A DNA stretch of 64,000 bases from Streptomyces olindensis (GTDB lineage: Bacteria > Actinomycetota > Actinomycetes > Streptomycetales > Streptomycetaceae), in NCBI GenBank assembly GCA_000696115.1, contig JJOH01000096.1, forward strand, positions 62,001-126,000. Direction: 5' to 3'. A model generated the notes under the pieces. It did no database searches and was not told the DNA's origin. It saw nothing but the letters and a program-made list of their open reading frames with translations. Positions 27,705 to 36,903 of this stretch are shown here, in pieces (positions within the stretch are counted from its first letter, which is position 1; the number at the start of each line of letters is the position of its first letter). A program made the translations under genes and the position numbers.

Positions 27705-28342
27705 TGGCGTGGAGCCGCACGGAGATGGCCGCCCGGGCCGCACGCGAGCTGCGGAACGGTCAGTACGTGAACCTGGGCATCGGGCTGCCGACCCTGATCC
27801 CCAACCACCTGCCGCGCGGCGTGCGGGTGACCCTCGAATCCGAGAACGGCATCCTCGGCACCGGCCCCTATCCCACGGAGGACGAGGTCGATCCGGACCT
27901 CGTCAACGCCGGCAAGGAGACCGTGACGGTGCTGCCCGGGGCCTCGTTCTTCGACTCCGCACTCTCCTTCGGGATGATCCGCGGCGGACACATCGACGTC
28001 GCCGTACTCGGCGCCATGCAGGTCTCCGCGGCGGGCGACCTGGCGAACTGGGCGGTCCCGGGCCGGCTCGTCACCGGCATCGGCGGCGCCATGGACCTGG
28101 TCCACGGGGCCCGCACCGTCATCGTCGTGATGACCCACACCGCGAAGGACGGCAGCCCCAAGATCGTCGAGGAGTGCTCCCTGCCGCTGACCGGCAGACG
28201 CTGCGTGCACCGCGTCATCACCGACCTCGCCGTCCTGGACGTGACCGACGACGGCCTCGCCCTGGTCGAAACGGCCCCCGGCGTCACCGCCGACCGAGTG
28301 CGGGAGCACACCGAGGCGGAGATCCGGGCCGGCACGGCCTGA
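27704..28342 (+). CDS. 3-oxoacid CoA-transferase subunit B
   Basis: A 212-residue beta subunit. The catalytic glutamate is visible in LESENGILG (Glu47), which forms the glutamyl-CoA intermediate; NLGIGLPTLIP and GGHIDVAVLGAMQV are family signatures. It completes the CoA-transferase and would activate the 3-oxoadipate made by the hydroxyquinol branch. No thiolase gene for the final cleavage is in the window. Confidence 0.93.
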   Translation: MAWSRTEMAARAARELRNGQYVNLGIGLPTLIPNHLPRGVRVTLESENGILGTGPYPTEDEVDPDLVNAGKETVTVLPGASFFDSALSFGMIRGGHIDVAVLGAMQVSAAGDLANWAVPGRLVTGIGGAMDLVHGARTVIVVMTHTAKDGSPKIVEECSLPLTGRRCVHRVITDLAVLDVTDDGLALVETAPGVTADRVREHTEAEIRAGTA

Positions 28343-28406
28343 CCACGGCCGCCGGGAGGTGGATACAGTCGACCCTCCTCTGGACCTCGCTGCCAAATCA
28401 GGAGAT

Positions 28407-28434
28407 GGCTCTCCTAGCGAGTTGAAGGAGAGCC
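28407..28434 (+). terminator. hairpin after CoA-transferase operon
   Basis: Perfect 8-bp stem GGCTCTCC/GGAGAGCC with a 12-base loop, between the operon stop (28342) and gntR. Confidence 0.6.
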
Positions 28435-28444
28435 GGGTCTCAGC

Positions 28445-28454
28445 TGCATACACC
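28445..28454. promoter_or_regulatory. TGCATACACC, candidate GntR operator (autoregulation)
   Basis: Seventeen bases upstream of the gntR start codon; the last in the series of related sites at 16564, 16659, 24843 and 24951. Its position over the promoter suggests the regulator represses its own gene. Confidence 0.55.
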
Positions 28455-28470
28455 TGGGTAAACTTCGGGT

Positions 28471-29274
28471 GTGAACAGGAGCAGAAGCGAGTCCCGTGAG
28501 GCACAGCGGCCGGCCGGCGACGAGAGCGAGGCGCAGGCCGCGTCCGGGCGGTCGGGCGAGAGTCCCACGGCCGCCGGGGGAGGGCGACGCCTGGCCCTCG
28601 ATGTCCACGGCCGCCTGCGCGCCATGATCCTCAACGGCGAGCTGCCCCCGGGATCGGTGCTGCTCCAGGCCGAGATGGCCCGGAAGCTGGGCGTGAGCCG
28701 GACCCCCATGCGCGAGGCGTTCCGGCTGCTCCAGGAGGAGGGGCTCATCGACGCCCGCCCCGACCAGCGAGCGCGGGTGCGGTCGGTCGACCCCGAGGAC
28801 CTGGACGCCGTCTACGGGGCCCGCATCATGCTCGAAACGCTGGCCGTGAGCATGACGGCCAAGTCGTTCACGGCGGAGGACGTCAAGCGCATGACCGACG
28901 CCCTCGAAAGGATGCAGGGACTGACGGTCGACGAACAGCCCGACGAGTGGCACGCGGCACACCACGAGTTCCACAGCCTCGCCACCCAGGCGGTGGGACC
29001 GCACCTCCAGCGCATGATCGCCTCGCTCGGCGAGCACAGCGAGCGCTACATCCGCCTGGCTCAGCTGGGCGCGCCCGCCTCCTGGGGCAAGGCGTACGCG
29101 GAGCACGAGGCACTCCTGGAGGCACTGCGCCGGAGCGACCCGGCCGAGGCCGCACGCGTCGTCGCCCGCCACCTGGCGCGCACCGCCCTGAGCGTGCTGG
29201 CGGACATCGCCCCCGAGTACGAACCCGCGGCCACGCGTACGGCCCTGGGAATCGCGGGCAACGGTCAGGCATGA
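28471..29274 (+). CDS. GntR-family regulator, FCD (FadR) subgroup
   Basis: A 267-residue regulator. The winged helix (residues 42-105) has IRAMILNGELPPGS-type start as LRAMILNGELPPGSVLLQ and SRTPMREAFRLLQEEG; the FCD effector domain follows, with the conserved Asp/His metal or ligand residues in HAAHHEFHSLA and the HEALLEAL motif near the end. It starts at GTG 28471 without a clear ribosome site. It sits at the end of the catabolic operon, and similar palindromes are found at three promoters of the island, so it is the best candidate for the master regulator of the second aromatic branch. Confidence 0.9.
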   Translation: MNRSRSESREAQRPAGDESEAQAASGRSGESPTAAGGGRRLALDVHGRLRAMILNGELPPGSVLLQAEMARKLGVSRTPMREAFRLLQEEGLIDARPDQRARVRSVDPEDLDAVYGARIMLETLAVSMTAKSFTAEDVKRMTDALERMQGLTVDEQPDEWHAAHHEFHSLATQAVGPHLQRMIASLGEHSERYIRLAQLGAPASWGKAYAEHEALLEALRRSDPAEAARVVARHLARTALSVLADIAPEYEPAATRTALGIAGNGQA

Positions 29275-29344
29275 CCCTCGGCCGCTGCCGGCTGACGCGC
29301 CGGGTGGGCGTGACCGGCAGACGGGACCCGGGTGGCCGAACCAC

Positions 29345-29872
29345 GGTCGTGGCCCGGGCCTCGGTCAGGGGCCCCGGGACCTCCTCGGCGAGGAAGTGGC
29401 CGAAGCCCGGGATGACCAGTCCGGTGACGTCGGTGGCGACCTTGCGCAGGTCCTCCGCCGGTGCGGTGCCGGTGCTGTGTTCGCCGCCGACCGCGAGGAC
29501 CGGGATGGTCAGCGGCCCCTCCTCCTTGTACCGGCGCTGGAACTGCTCGGCGGTCTCGTCGAGGCGACGGTAGAGCTAGAAGTTGGCGCGCAGGGCGGCC
29601 GGGTCGCGCAGCGCGTCGACATAGACGTCGACGGCGTGCTGCGGGATGGCGTCGGGGGTGGCGGCCTTGGAGGCGAACTGGTGGCCGGTGTAGATCTCCT
29701 CGCGGCCGGCGACCATGCGTTCGTTGATGTCCGTGAGGCGGTTGAAGGCGAAGTGCCACAGGAACTCGTTGGTCGCCGCGTCCGACATCAGCGGCGGTGA
29801 CGGGGAGAAGCCGGGCAGGACCGCCTCGCCGACGACGAGGCGGGTGACCTGGGAGGACGTACGACCGCTCAT
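29345..29872 (-). pseudogene. alpha/beta hydrolase relic (5' truncated, internal stop)
   Basis: One frame reads as the second half of an epoxide-hydrolase/dehalogenase-like alpha/beta hydrolase: lid-domain sequence (EFLWHFAFNRLTDINER) from 29872, then an in-frame TAG at 29578-29576 in the middle of a helix, then TIPVLAVGGEHSTGTA and GFGHFLAEEVPGPL with the catalytic His. The N-terminal half with the nucleophile is missing. It is a dead gene. Confidence 0.7.
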
Positions 29873-29874
29873 GT

Positions 29875-29987
29875 GCGGGGTCGCCTACGCCGCCCTCCTC
29901 CACGCCGACGACCCGGAGACCCGCCTCGCGCCTGGCCGCCGCTACCTGGGCGTCATGCTGCAGGGGCTGCGCACGGCCTCGGCATGA
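29875..29987 (+). pseudogene. C-terminal scrap of a TetR-family regulator
   Basis: Thirty-odd codons ending at 29987 read YAALLHADDPETRLAPG and RRYLGVMLQGLRT, the usual last helix of streptomycete TetR regulators. Nothing upstream encodes the rest. It abuts the broken hydrolase, so a deletion probably joined two former neighbours. Confidence 0.55.
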
Positions 29988-30021
29988 GGGCCCCTCTGAT
30001 CACCCCCGATGCTCCAGGCGC

Positions 30022-31195
30022 TCAGAAGGCGTAGCGCACGCGGAGCCACGGCGCATGCCGGTCGATCAGGGCGCGCAGAGTCCGCACGGCATCCCCTTTG
30101 ACCCTGTTGCGGTAGCGGACGTTCAGGGCGCCGTTCTCGGAGCGCTTGGCCTGTTGGAGCTCCGGTCGCCACAGGACTTCCTCGGCGCGGGGGTGCCAGC
30201 CGAGGTTGACCTCGTGCAGGTCCTGGTTGTGGGTGAGCATGATCACCTCAGCGGCGGCCTGCTGCTTCACCCGGCGCGGCAGGACGTCGTCGAGGTGGCG
30301 GAGCAGCTCGGCCCAGGCGTCCTGCCGGCCGGGGCGGACGACCACGGGGGAGAGGTTGAAGTGCACCTCGTACCCGGCGTCCAGGAAGTCCGCCGCGGCG
30401 CCGATGCGCTCGGCGACGGGCGAGGAGCGCACATCGAGCAGCCGGGCGTCGTCCGGCGGCATCAGCGAGAAGCGGATGCGGGTGCGGCCACGCGGGTCGA
30501 GGGCCAGCAGGTCGGGGTTGACGAACTTGGTGGCGAAGGAGGCCTTGGCCGTGGGCCACTGCCGGAACGCGTGCACCAGATCCGCCGTGTTGTCGCAGAT
30601 CAGCGCGTCAACCGAGCAGTCGCCGTTCTCCCCGATGTCGTACACCCACGCCTCGGGGTCGCACTGGTTCGGTTCGGGCTTGCGCCCCTGCCGCGTCACG
30701 TGACGAGCGAGGTGCGCGATGATCCGGTCGATGTTCGTGAAGACGGTGATGGGGTTGGCGTACCCCTTGCGCCGGGGCACGTAGCAGTAGGCGCAGGCCA
30801 TGGCGCAGCCATGGGAGGCGCCGGGAGCGATCCAGTCCGCCGACCGGCCGTTGGCGTGTGGCGAGGGTCTTCTTCTCACCCAGGACCAGCGTCTCCCCTT
30901 TGACGCGGACCCAGCGCTCGACGTTGCCCTGGTTGCCGTGCAGCCCGGGGATGCGCCAGTGGGAGTCCACCATGGTCACGCGCGCGTCGGGGAACCGGGC
31001 GGTGATCTGCCTTCCGCGCGGTGACGCGGCCGCCGCGGGCTCGGCGTGGATCTCCCGCACGGGCAGCATCCGGGGGGCCTCCGCGGAGGTGCGGAAGGAG
31101 GAGGGCCGGTCGGTCGCGGCGGGTCCGGGGGTGAGGGCGTCGAGCCCGAACAGCGCGCCGGAGTCGTCGTCCGGGCCGCCGGAGGGGTGGTGCAT
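30022..31195 (-). pseudogene. SPL-like radical SAM protein, apparent frameshift
   Basis: Two overlapping frames make up one spore-photolyase-like radical SAM protein. The N-terminal part (31195 to about 30855) contains RFPDARVTMVDSHWRIPGL and VRVKGETLVLGEKKTLATR; the C-terminal part (about 30857 to 30022) continues with NGRSADWIAPGASHGC and the cluster motif CAMACAYC that holds the 4Fe-4S cluster. A one-base shift near 30850-30860 joins them into about 390 residues. In streptomycetes these proteins are assigned to repair or unknown radical chemistry. It may be a true pseudogene or a sequencing error. Confidence 0.7.
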
Positions 31196-31343
31196 GAGTG
31201 CTCCCGGACGGATGGTGCGAGGGGGCGGCGGGCCCCGTCACGTCAACTGTACGGGGCACACATCGTTCACACGGAGGCCCGTCACGCAGGGACACGGCCG
31301 CTCAGTGCTCGGTGACTTCCCCGCCCGGCGGCCACCCGAGCCC

Positions 31344-31382
31344 GGGCGGGCCCCGCCGTCGTCGCAGAGGCGGGGCCCACCC
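31344..31382 (-). terminator. terminator of the S1 peptidase gene
   Basis: Perfect 10-bp core stem GGGCCCCGCC/GGCGGGGCCC (31348-31357 and 31369-31378) with an 11-base loop, 19 bases past the stop codon. Confidence 0.7.
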
Positions 31383-31400
31383 GGTCACACGGGTCACTGG

Positions 31401-32552
31401 TCAGGCGGTGTGAAGCCGCAGCCCGTACCGGTTGAGGATCTCGTTGACGGGCTGGTGCCACGTCTGGCCGCCGCTGCCGCAGTTGCCCCAGCCGCCGGAG
31501 GTGACACCCTGCGCCTGGTCGCCGCTGATGAAGGAGCCGCCGGAGTCACCGGGTTCGGCGCAGACACTCGTCTTCGTCATCTGGTGGACCGCACCCTGGC
31601 TGTAGTTCACGGTCTCGTTCTTGGCCAGCACGGTGCCGCAGTGCCAGCGAGTGGTGGAGCCGGAACGGCACACGGAGGCTCCCACCGGGGCCTCGGCGGA
31701 GCCGCGGACGAGCTGGTCGGGGACCGTGCCCCAGCCCAGCACCACCGGCACGGTCCACCAGCCGCTGCCCACGTTCACCCAGGCGTAGTCGTCGCCCGGG
31801 AACGACGACCCCTGGAAGTTGCCGATGTAGGACCGGTCCCAGCCGTACACGGCCGCGCTCGGCCGGCCGCAGTGCCCTGCGGTGACGAAGCCACCGTGCA
31901 CGGAAAAGCCTATGGAACAGCGGACGTTGCCCGTGTAGTACGGGTCGCCGCCCACGGTCCCGGCGGCGAAGGTACGCGGTGCCGCGGGGGCCTGTCGCAC
32001 CGTCACGGGACCGGCCTCGCGGGCTCGGGCGAGGAAGGCCCGGACATCGTTGTCGTCGCGGTGCGCGGCGACGACGTTCACGACGACCTTGTTGGCCTTC
32101 GGGTCCACGTGCCAGCTGCCGACTCCGGCGGGCGCGGACAGGCCGTCGATGCGCTTCTTCGCCGCGTCGAGTCGCCGCGCGTCGTGGCGCACGAGCCGTA
32201 CGGTCGCTCCGGTCGCGCGTACGGCGTCGGCGGGCGCGGCGCGCGTGACGGCGACGGTGAGTCGGCCCTTGTCGGCGTCGAACCAGGAGCCGGCGTAGGC
32301 CGATCCGGCGGCGTCGCGCGCCTTGCGTTCGACGGCTGTCGCGGTCTTCTCCGCGGCCAGGCGCGCTTCGGCCTGATCCCGGGTCAGCCCCAGGTCGCGC
32401 TGCATCGCGGAGAGAAGGCCGGGGGAGGCAGGTGCTTCGGTGGAGCGCGCGGGTGCGTCCGCGGCGGAGGCGGGCAGGGCGCTCGCGCTCGCCCAGCTGC
32501 CGAGCAGGAGGAGAACGGACAGTCCGGCACGCAGGGTGGTGATGCGTCTCAA
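31401..32552 (-). CDS. secreted S1 family peptidase (streptogrisin/alpha-lytic type)
   Basis: A 383-residue preproenzyme. A Sec signal peptide (basic MRRITTLR, hydrophobic core, ASA-type cleavage near residue 30) is followed by an alpha-lytic-type propeptide of about 160 residues (two repeats) and a chymotrypsin-fold domain with His in TAGHCG, Asp in GDDYAWV and Ser in GDSGGS. Six cysteines of the mature domain can pair. It is exported, folds with its propeptide and matures by self-cleavage. A GAGAGCGCTCTC palindrome lies 50 bases upstream. Confidence 0.93.
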   Translation of the reverse strand: MRRITTLRAGLSVLLLLGSWASASALPASAADAPARSTEAPASPGLLSAMQRDLGLTRDQAEARLAAEKTATAVERKARDAAGSAYAGSWFDADKGRLTVAVTRAAPADAVRATGATVRLVRHDARRLDAAKKRIDGLSAPAGVGSWHVDPKANKVVVNVVAAHRDDNDVRAFLARAREAGPVTVRQAPAAPRTFAAGTVGGDPYYTGNVRCSIGFSVHGGFVTAGHCGRPSAAVYGWDRSYIGNFQGSSFPGDDYAWVNVGSGWWTVPVVLGWGTVPDQLVRGSAEAPVGASVCRSGSTTRWHCGTVLAKNETVNYSQGAVHQMTKTSVCAEPGDSGGSFISGDQAQGVTSGGWGNCGSGGQTWHQPVNEILNRYGLRLHTA

Positions 32553-32602
32553 GGGAATGACCCTTCGTTGTTCCAGCAGGGTGGGGTGGAACAGCAGTGC
32601 TT

Positions 32603-32614
32603 GAGAGCGCTCTC
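32603..32614. promoter_or_regulatory. palindrome GAGAGCGCTCTC, LacI-type operator candidate
   Basis: Perfect 12-bp palindrome with central GCGC just upstream of the secreted peptidase. It resembles known streptomycete LacI-family sites such as the CebR box (TGGGAGCGCTCCCA), which govern secreted hydrolases. Confidence 0.5.
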
Positions 32615-32761
32615 TTGGGTGTGCGCGGCAGAGCCTAGCCCTTGATCATGAAAAGGGTCTACGCCAATCCTGGCCACGCCGTCGCTTCGGCGGAAAGGGA
32701 GCGACGAGCGAACAGCTCCCCGCCGCTCCGAGGGCCACAACTCCTCCGGCCGGGCCCGGGT

Positions 32762-33184
32762 TCAGGCGATGGACGCCGAAATGACGGCGGACACGGCGAG
32801 ATTGCAGGACGCCGTCACCCAGACCGCGGGATGAGGCTCGGTCTCGACCAGCGTCGCCCCCAGGCGCCCCGGCGTGATCAGGTCCACCACCAGGAACGCC
32901 ACGGCCATCATCACCAGCCCCAGCAGCCCGAAGGCCGCGGTCGAGACCAGCCCTTTGCCGAAGTCCTCGTACGTCGTCCAGATGGACGTGAACACGATGC
33001 CGCCGATACCGAGCAGTGCGGAGCTCAGCACCGTGGCGGCGTTGCGGTTGCGCTGCTCCCATATCTGCCGGCCGAGCTTTCCGGGCGTCAGCACGTCGAC
33101 CAGGACGATGCCGAGGACCAACAGGACCAGCCCCAGCCCGCCGTACGCAGTGGCCCGCCCGAGTCCGTTGACGATATCGCTCAT
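32762..33184 (-). CDS. DUF350 membrane protein
   Basis: A 140-residue protein with four hydrophobic segments arranged as two repeats, each ending in the motif (L)(V)D(V/L)(L)TPG(K/R)L, which is the DUF350 signature. ATG 33184 begins MSDIVNGLGRATAYGGLGL. The family sits in the membrane and its function is unknown. No partner gene is adjacent. Confidence 0.85.
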   Translation of the reverse strand: MSDIVNGLGRATAYGGLGLVLLVLGIVLVDVLTPGKLGRQIWEQRNRNAATVLSSALLGIGGIVFTSIWTTYEDFGKGLVSTAAFGLLGLVMMAVAFLVVDLITPGRLGATLVETEPHPAVWVTASCNLAVSAVISASIA

Positions 33185-33411
33185 GGGATAGCCCGACTCC
33201 AGAGTGTTGAGATCGTGAGTGATCGCGGTCAAGGAGAGGCAAAATGTAGCGCAGACGTCGCGTCCACTGATCATCGCCCGCCGCGGTGGCGCCCCTCCGC
33301 CGCAGCCGGGACGGCGCCGCCGGTGACGACCCGAGTGCGAGGCCGGGCCCCGACGAACGCGGTAGGGAAAATGTCGGGTGGCCGGGACCACTGCCGCCGC
33401 ACGATGAGGGC

Positions 33412-34203
33412 ATGGACGACACGACCCTGGTGACCCGCTTCCTCCGCGACGGCTTCGTGAAGTTGGAGGGCGCCGTCGCGCCGCGTGTGGCCGCGGACTG
33501 CGCCCGGCTGCTGTGGCGGGAGACGGGCTGCGACCCGGACGATCCGACGACGTGGACACAGCCCGTGCACTGGGTGCCCGGCATGGCCCAGGGGCCGTTC
33601 GCGGCCGCCCCCAACTCCCCGTCGCTGCATCGTGCGTACGACCTGCTCGTGGGCGCGGGACGCTGGGAGCCGCGCTACTCGCTGGGCACCTTCCCGCTCC
33701 GCTTCCCGCACGAGGAGGAGCCCGACGACGCGGGCTGGCACATCGAGGGGAGTTATCTGCCGGAGGGCGAGAGCTGGTACTTCACGAACCTGCGCTCCCG
33801 GGGCCGGGCGTTGCTGATGCTGTTCCTGTTCAGCGAGGTCGGTGAGGACGACGCCCCGACACGCATCCGGGTCGGCTCCCACCTCGACGTGCCGAAGGTG
33901 CTGGCGAAGTACGGGGAGGACGGGGCGAGCGGGCCGGTCCTCGCGCCCGACCTGGTGGCGGCGTCCGACCACCGGCCGCTCGCCCACGCCACCGGGTCCC
34001 CGGGCGACGTCTTCCTGTGCCATCCGTTCCTGGTGCACGCGGCGCAACCGCACCACGGGGTGCGACCGCGCTTCATGGCCCAGCCGCCACTGATGCCGGC
34101 CGCGCCGTACGAACTGGAGCGAGCCGACGGCGCGTACTCCGCCGTGGAGATCGCGATCCGTCGGGGCCTGGGACATGACACCCCCGCCGTCGGCCTGCAC
34201 TGA
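33412..34203 (+). CDS. phytanoyl-CoA dioxygenase (PhyH)-like protein
   Basis: A 263-residue Fe(II)/2-oxoglutarate oxygenase-like protein. A PhyH-type start (FLRDGFVKLEGAVAPRVAADC), a GWHIEGSY segment at the first ligand position (His-x-Glu where most relatives have His-x-Asp), and a distal His in CHPFLVHAAQPHHGVRPRF with the following Arg that holds 2-oxoglutarate. The start ATG 33412 is the first codon before the conserved part. Product unknown; these enzymes hydroxylate small molecules. Confidence 0.82.
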   Translation: MDDTTLVTRFLRDGFVKLEGAVAPRVAADCARLLWRETGCDPDDPTTWTQPVHWVPGMAQGPFAAAPNSPSLHRAYDLLVGAGRWEPRYSLGTFPLRFPHEEEPDDAGWHIEGSYLPEGESWYFTNLRSRGRALLMLFLFSEVGEDDAPTRIRVGSHLDVPKVLAKYGEDGASGPVLAPDLVAASDHRPLAHATGSPGDVFLCHPFLVHAAQPHHGVRPRFMAQPPLMPAAPYELERADGAYSAVEIAIRRGLGHDTPAVGLH

Positions 34204-34231
34204 GAACCGCAACCGGCGCGGCCGACCCGAC

Positions 34232-34255
34232 GCCCTCCGCGGGCACGCGGAGGGC
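34232..34255. terminator. bidirectional terminator
   Basis: Perfect 10-bp stem GCCCTCCGCG/CGCGGAGGGC with a GGCA loop between the convergent PhyH and transporter genes. Confidence 0.85.
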
Positions 34256-34265
34256 GCTCGTCGCG

Positions 34266-35519
34266 CTATGACCAGGGCAGGATCAGGGCGCTCCAGGCGA
34301 CGACCGGGCCGAGGGCGACGATTCCGCCGGTGTAGCCGATGATCTGGCGGTAGAAGCGGCGGGTGTCCACTCCCCGGGCGTTGCCGAGGACGAGTGCTCC
34401 GTTGGTCGAGAAGGGAGAGGTGTCGACGATCGTCGTGGAGACGGCGAGCGCGGCGATGAGCCCGGCGGCGTTGAGATGGCTGGCGAGCAGCAGGGGCACG
34501 GCGATGGGGATGATCGCCGTCAGGATCGCGGTGGAGGAGGCGAAGGCGGAGGTGACGGCCACGGTGAAGCACAGCAGCAGGGCGACGACGAGCGGGGCGC
34601 CGAGGCCCGCCGCGTGTGCGGAGATCTCCTCGATGATGCCGGCCTTCTCCAGCATGGCGATGTACGTCATCATGCCCGCGACCAGGAGCAGGGTGGACCA
34701 GCTGACGCCGTCCACGGCCTTCTCCTGCCGCTTGATGTCCACCAGGGCCAGCAGGGCACCGGCAGCCAACGCGAGGAAGCCGATCTCCAGGTGGAAGCCG
34801 AGCGCGCCGACGACGAGGGCCACCAGGCAGGCGAGGGTGAGCCACTGCCGCCAGTCGGGCCGGCCGGAGACGGCGATGTCCTCGTCGTCGGCCGCGTCCG
34901 CGGCGCCTTCGACCAGCGGGGCGGGACGCTTGGCGAGCAGGGCGTAGGTGAGGACCGAGAGCACCAGGTTGATCACGAAGCTGGCACTGAACAGCGCCAC
35001 GGCGGACACCTGCAGCTCGGTCTTGTCGACGAGTCCGAGCACCAGCGCCCCGGAGACGGCCAACGGGGAGAACGCGCCCGCGTGCCCGCCGCTGATCACC
35101 ATCATGCCCACGAGCAGCGGGTTGAGCTTGTAGCGGTAGGCGAAGTTCATGCCGATCGGCGCGAGGATCGCGACCGCGGCCGGAGTGAACGTACCGAACG
35201 CCGTCAGCAGGGCGGCCACCAGGAACAGCACCCAGGGAATCAACTCCACCCTGCCGCGGACCAGCCGCACCCCGGCCGCGACCAGCCGGTCGATGGTGCC
35301 GTTGCGGCGGGCGACGGAGAACAGGTAGGTCACTCCGACGATGGTGACGAAGAGCTTCGCCGGGAACCCCTCGAAGATCTCGTCCTCGGTGAGGCCGAGC
35401 GAGGCGGTGCCGACCGCGAAAGTGGCGACGAAGGCGAGGATGCCCAGGTTGATCGGCAGCACGGTGCCGACCACGAACATCACCAACAGGGCGCCCATGG
35501 AGATCACTTCAGCAGACAT
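34266..35519 (-). CDS. dicarboxylate carrier (MatC/SLC13-like)
   Basis: A 417-residue membrane protein of about 12 segments. The N-terminal 150 residues match the MatC dicarboxylate-carrier domain (NLGILAFVATFAVG, EIFEGFPAKLFVTIVGVTY), and a second ion-transporter half has SSTAILTAIIPIAVPLLL. It should import a C3-C6 di- or tricarboxylate. It is downstream of and in the same direction as the PrpF gene, 117 bases apart, so both form one operon with a divergent LysR. Confidence 0.85.
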   Translation of the reverse strand: MSAEVISMGALLVMFVVGTVLPINLGILAFVATFAVGTASLGLTEDEIFEGFPAKLFVTIVGVTYLFSVARRNGTIDRLVAAGVRLVRGRVELIPWVLFLVAALLTAFGTFTPAAVAILAPIGMNFAYRYKLNPLLVGMMVISGGHAGAFSPLAVSGALVLGLVDKTELQVSAVALFSASFVINLVLSVLTYALLAKRPAPLVEGAADAADDEDIAVSGRPDWRQWLTLACLVALVVGALGFHLEIGFLALAAGALLALVDIKRQEKAVDGVSWSTLLLVAGMMTYIAMLEKAGIIEEISAHAAGLGAPLVVALLLCFTVAVTSAFASSTAILTAIIPIAVPLLLASHLNAAGLIAALAVSTTIVDTSPFSTNGALVLGNARGVDTRRFYRQIIGYTGGIVALGPVVAWSALILPWS

Positions 35520-35636
35520 CTTTGTCCTTGGTGCGGTGGGGACGGGGTGGCGCGCCCCGGCGGGCGCGAGGGAGTCCCGGCGCGGCCGGCGGCGAGCCGG
35601 CCTGACCGAGGCGGTGTACGTCGCGGCTCAGGCGTC

Positions 35637-36758
35637 TCAAGCCGCTCGTGGGCCGGCCGGTTCCGGTACGTAGATGCGGGCATCGGCGAGCAGACGGGCC
35701 GCGCGCTGCACGGTGACCCGGTGCGGCAGCCCGTCCCGGACGTCGCTGCAGCGGACCGCGACGACGCCGGCGGGCGTGCCGAGGCGCAACCACTCGTCGG
35801 TCGGGCCGCCCGTGGCCCGGGAGACCACGGAGCCCTCCACCAGCCCGGCCGCCGCGACGGCGACGGCCGAGGTCAGACCGATCGCGGGGTGCGGGGCGTT
35901 CATGGTGAGCATGCGCACCGACACGTCGTACTCCTCGGCGCCGATCGGTTCGCCGAGGGTGCTGGTGTACGGCACCGGCGGCCCGACCAGGCCCACCTTG
36001 GGCACCGCGTCACTCGGTTCCTCGCCCGGCCGCAGCAGCCCCATCAGAGCGGCGGCGGTGTGACGAACCGTGCGCAGCCAGGGGACGTCCGCGCTCATCC
36101 GTTCCAGCGACTCGGCACCGGTACGCCCGGCACTGGCGGCATCGACAAGGACGACCGGAGCTCCGGCGGTCACCATGCTCACCCGTACCGGCTCGGCGGC
36201 ACCGACCCGCAGGTCCTGGGCGGCCCGGCCGGTCGGCAGCAGCGAACCGGTCGTGCCACCGGCCGGGTCGCGGAAGGTGAGTCCGACCGCGACCCCGCCG
36301 GCGCGGGTGCCGGGCACCGTCTGGCGGCCGAAGTGGTGCACCACGCCCCCGGTGGTGTCGACGATCCCTTCGAGGACCGCGCCGGTATTGGTGTTGCGCA
36401 GCACCACGCGCGTCCGGTCACCGGTGACCGGAACCATTCCCTTGCTCACGGCGTACAAGGCGACGCCGGTGGCGCAGTTGCCGCAGTTGCTCGTCCACTC
36501 CACCGAGCCCGTACCGATGCCGACTTGAGCGAACAGGTAGTCGACGTCGACACCAGGCTGCGGTGAGGCGCCGACCACGGCCGCCTTCGAGGTGGTGGGC
36601 GTGGCCCCGCCCACCCCGTCCAGCTCCACGGGATCGCTGGCGCCGTACGCGGCGACCAGCAGCCTCTCGAGGTCGCCACGGTCGGCGGGGACTTCGACCT
36701 GGTTGAACAGCCAGCACTTGCTGGTGCCGCCACGCACCAGGGTCGCGGGAATGTGCAC
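35637..36758 (-). CDS. PrpF-family isomerase (methylitaconate/oxalomesaconate type)
   Basis: A 373-residue protein of the PrpF family with the diaminopimelate-epimerase-like fold. Start region IPATLVRGGTSKCWLF, the catalytic Cys region TSNCGNCATGVALY, and MNAPHPAIGLTSAVA are typical. Relatives shift the double bond of 2-methylaconitate or 4-oxalomesaconate. Combined with a MatC-like carrier it suggests uptake and isomerisation of an unsaturated dicarboxylate or tricarboxylate. No aconitase or methylcitrate genes are nearby. Confidence 0.87.
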   Translation of the reverse strand: MHIPATLVRGGTSKCWLFNQVEVPADRGDLERLLVAAYGASDPVELDGVGGATPTTSKAAVVGASPQPGVDVDYLFAQVGIGTGSVEWTSNCGNCATGVALYAVSKGMVPVTGDRTRVVLRNTNTGAVLEGIVDTTGGVVHHFGRQTVPGTRAGGVAVGLTFRDPAGGTTGSLLPTGRAAQDLRVGAAEPVRVSMVTAGAPVVLVDAASAGRTGAESLERMSADVPWLRTVRHTAAALMGLLRPGEEPSDAVPKVGLVGPPVPYTSTLGEPIGAEEYDVSVRMLTMNAPHPAIGLTSAVAVAAAGLVEGSVVSRATGGPTDEWLRLGTPAGVVAVRCSDVRDGLPHRVTVQRAARLLADARIYVPEPAGPRAA

Positions 36759-36903
36759 GTCTGAAGCTCTTCCTGATCAACGGAGGCAGGGAAAGGCCGA
36801 GGCAGCGGTGACGGGCGCATTGCGGGCCGGTGAACCGCTCGGCGATTGCGGAGACCTTCGCAGAGCCATGACTTCGGAACAATCGCAGTTCGCTTCACCT
36901 TGG

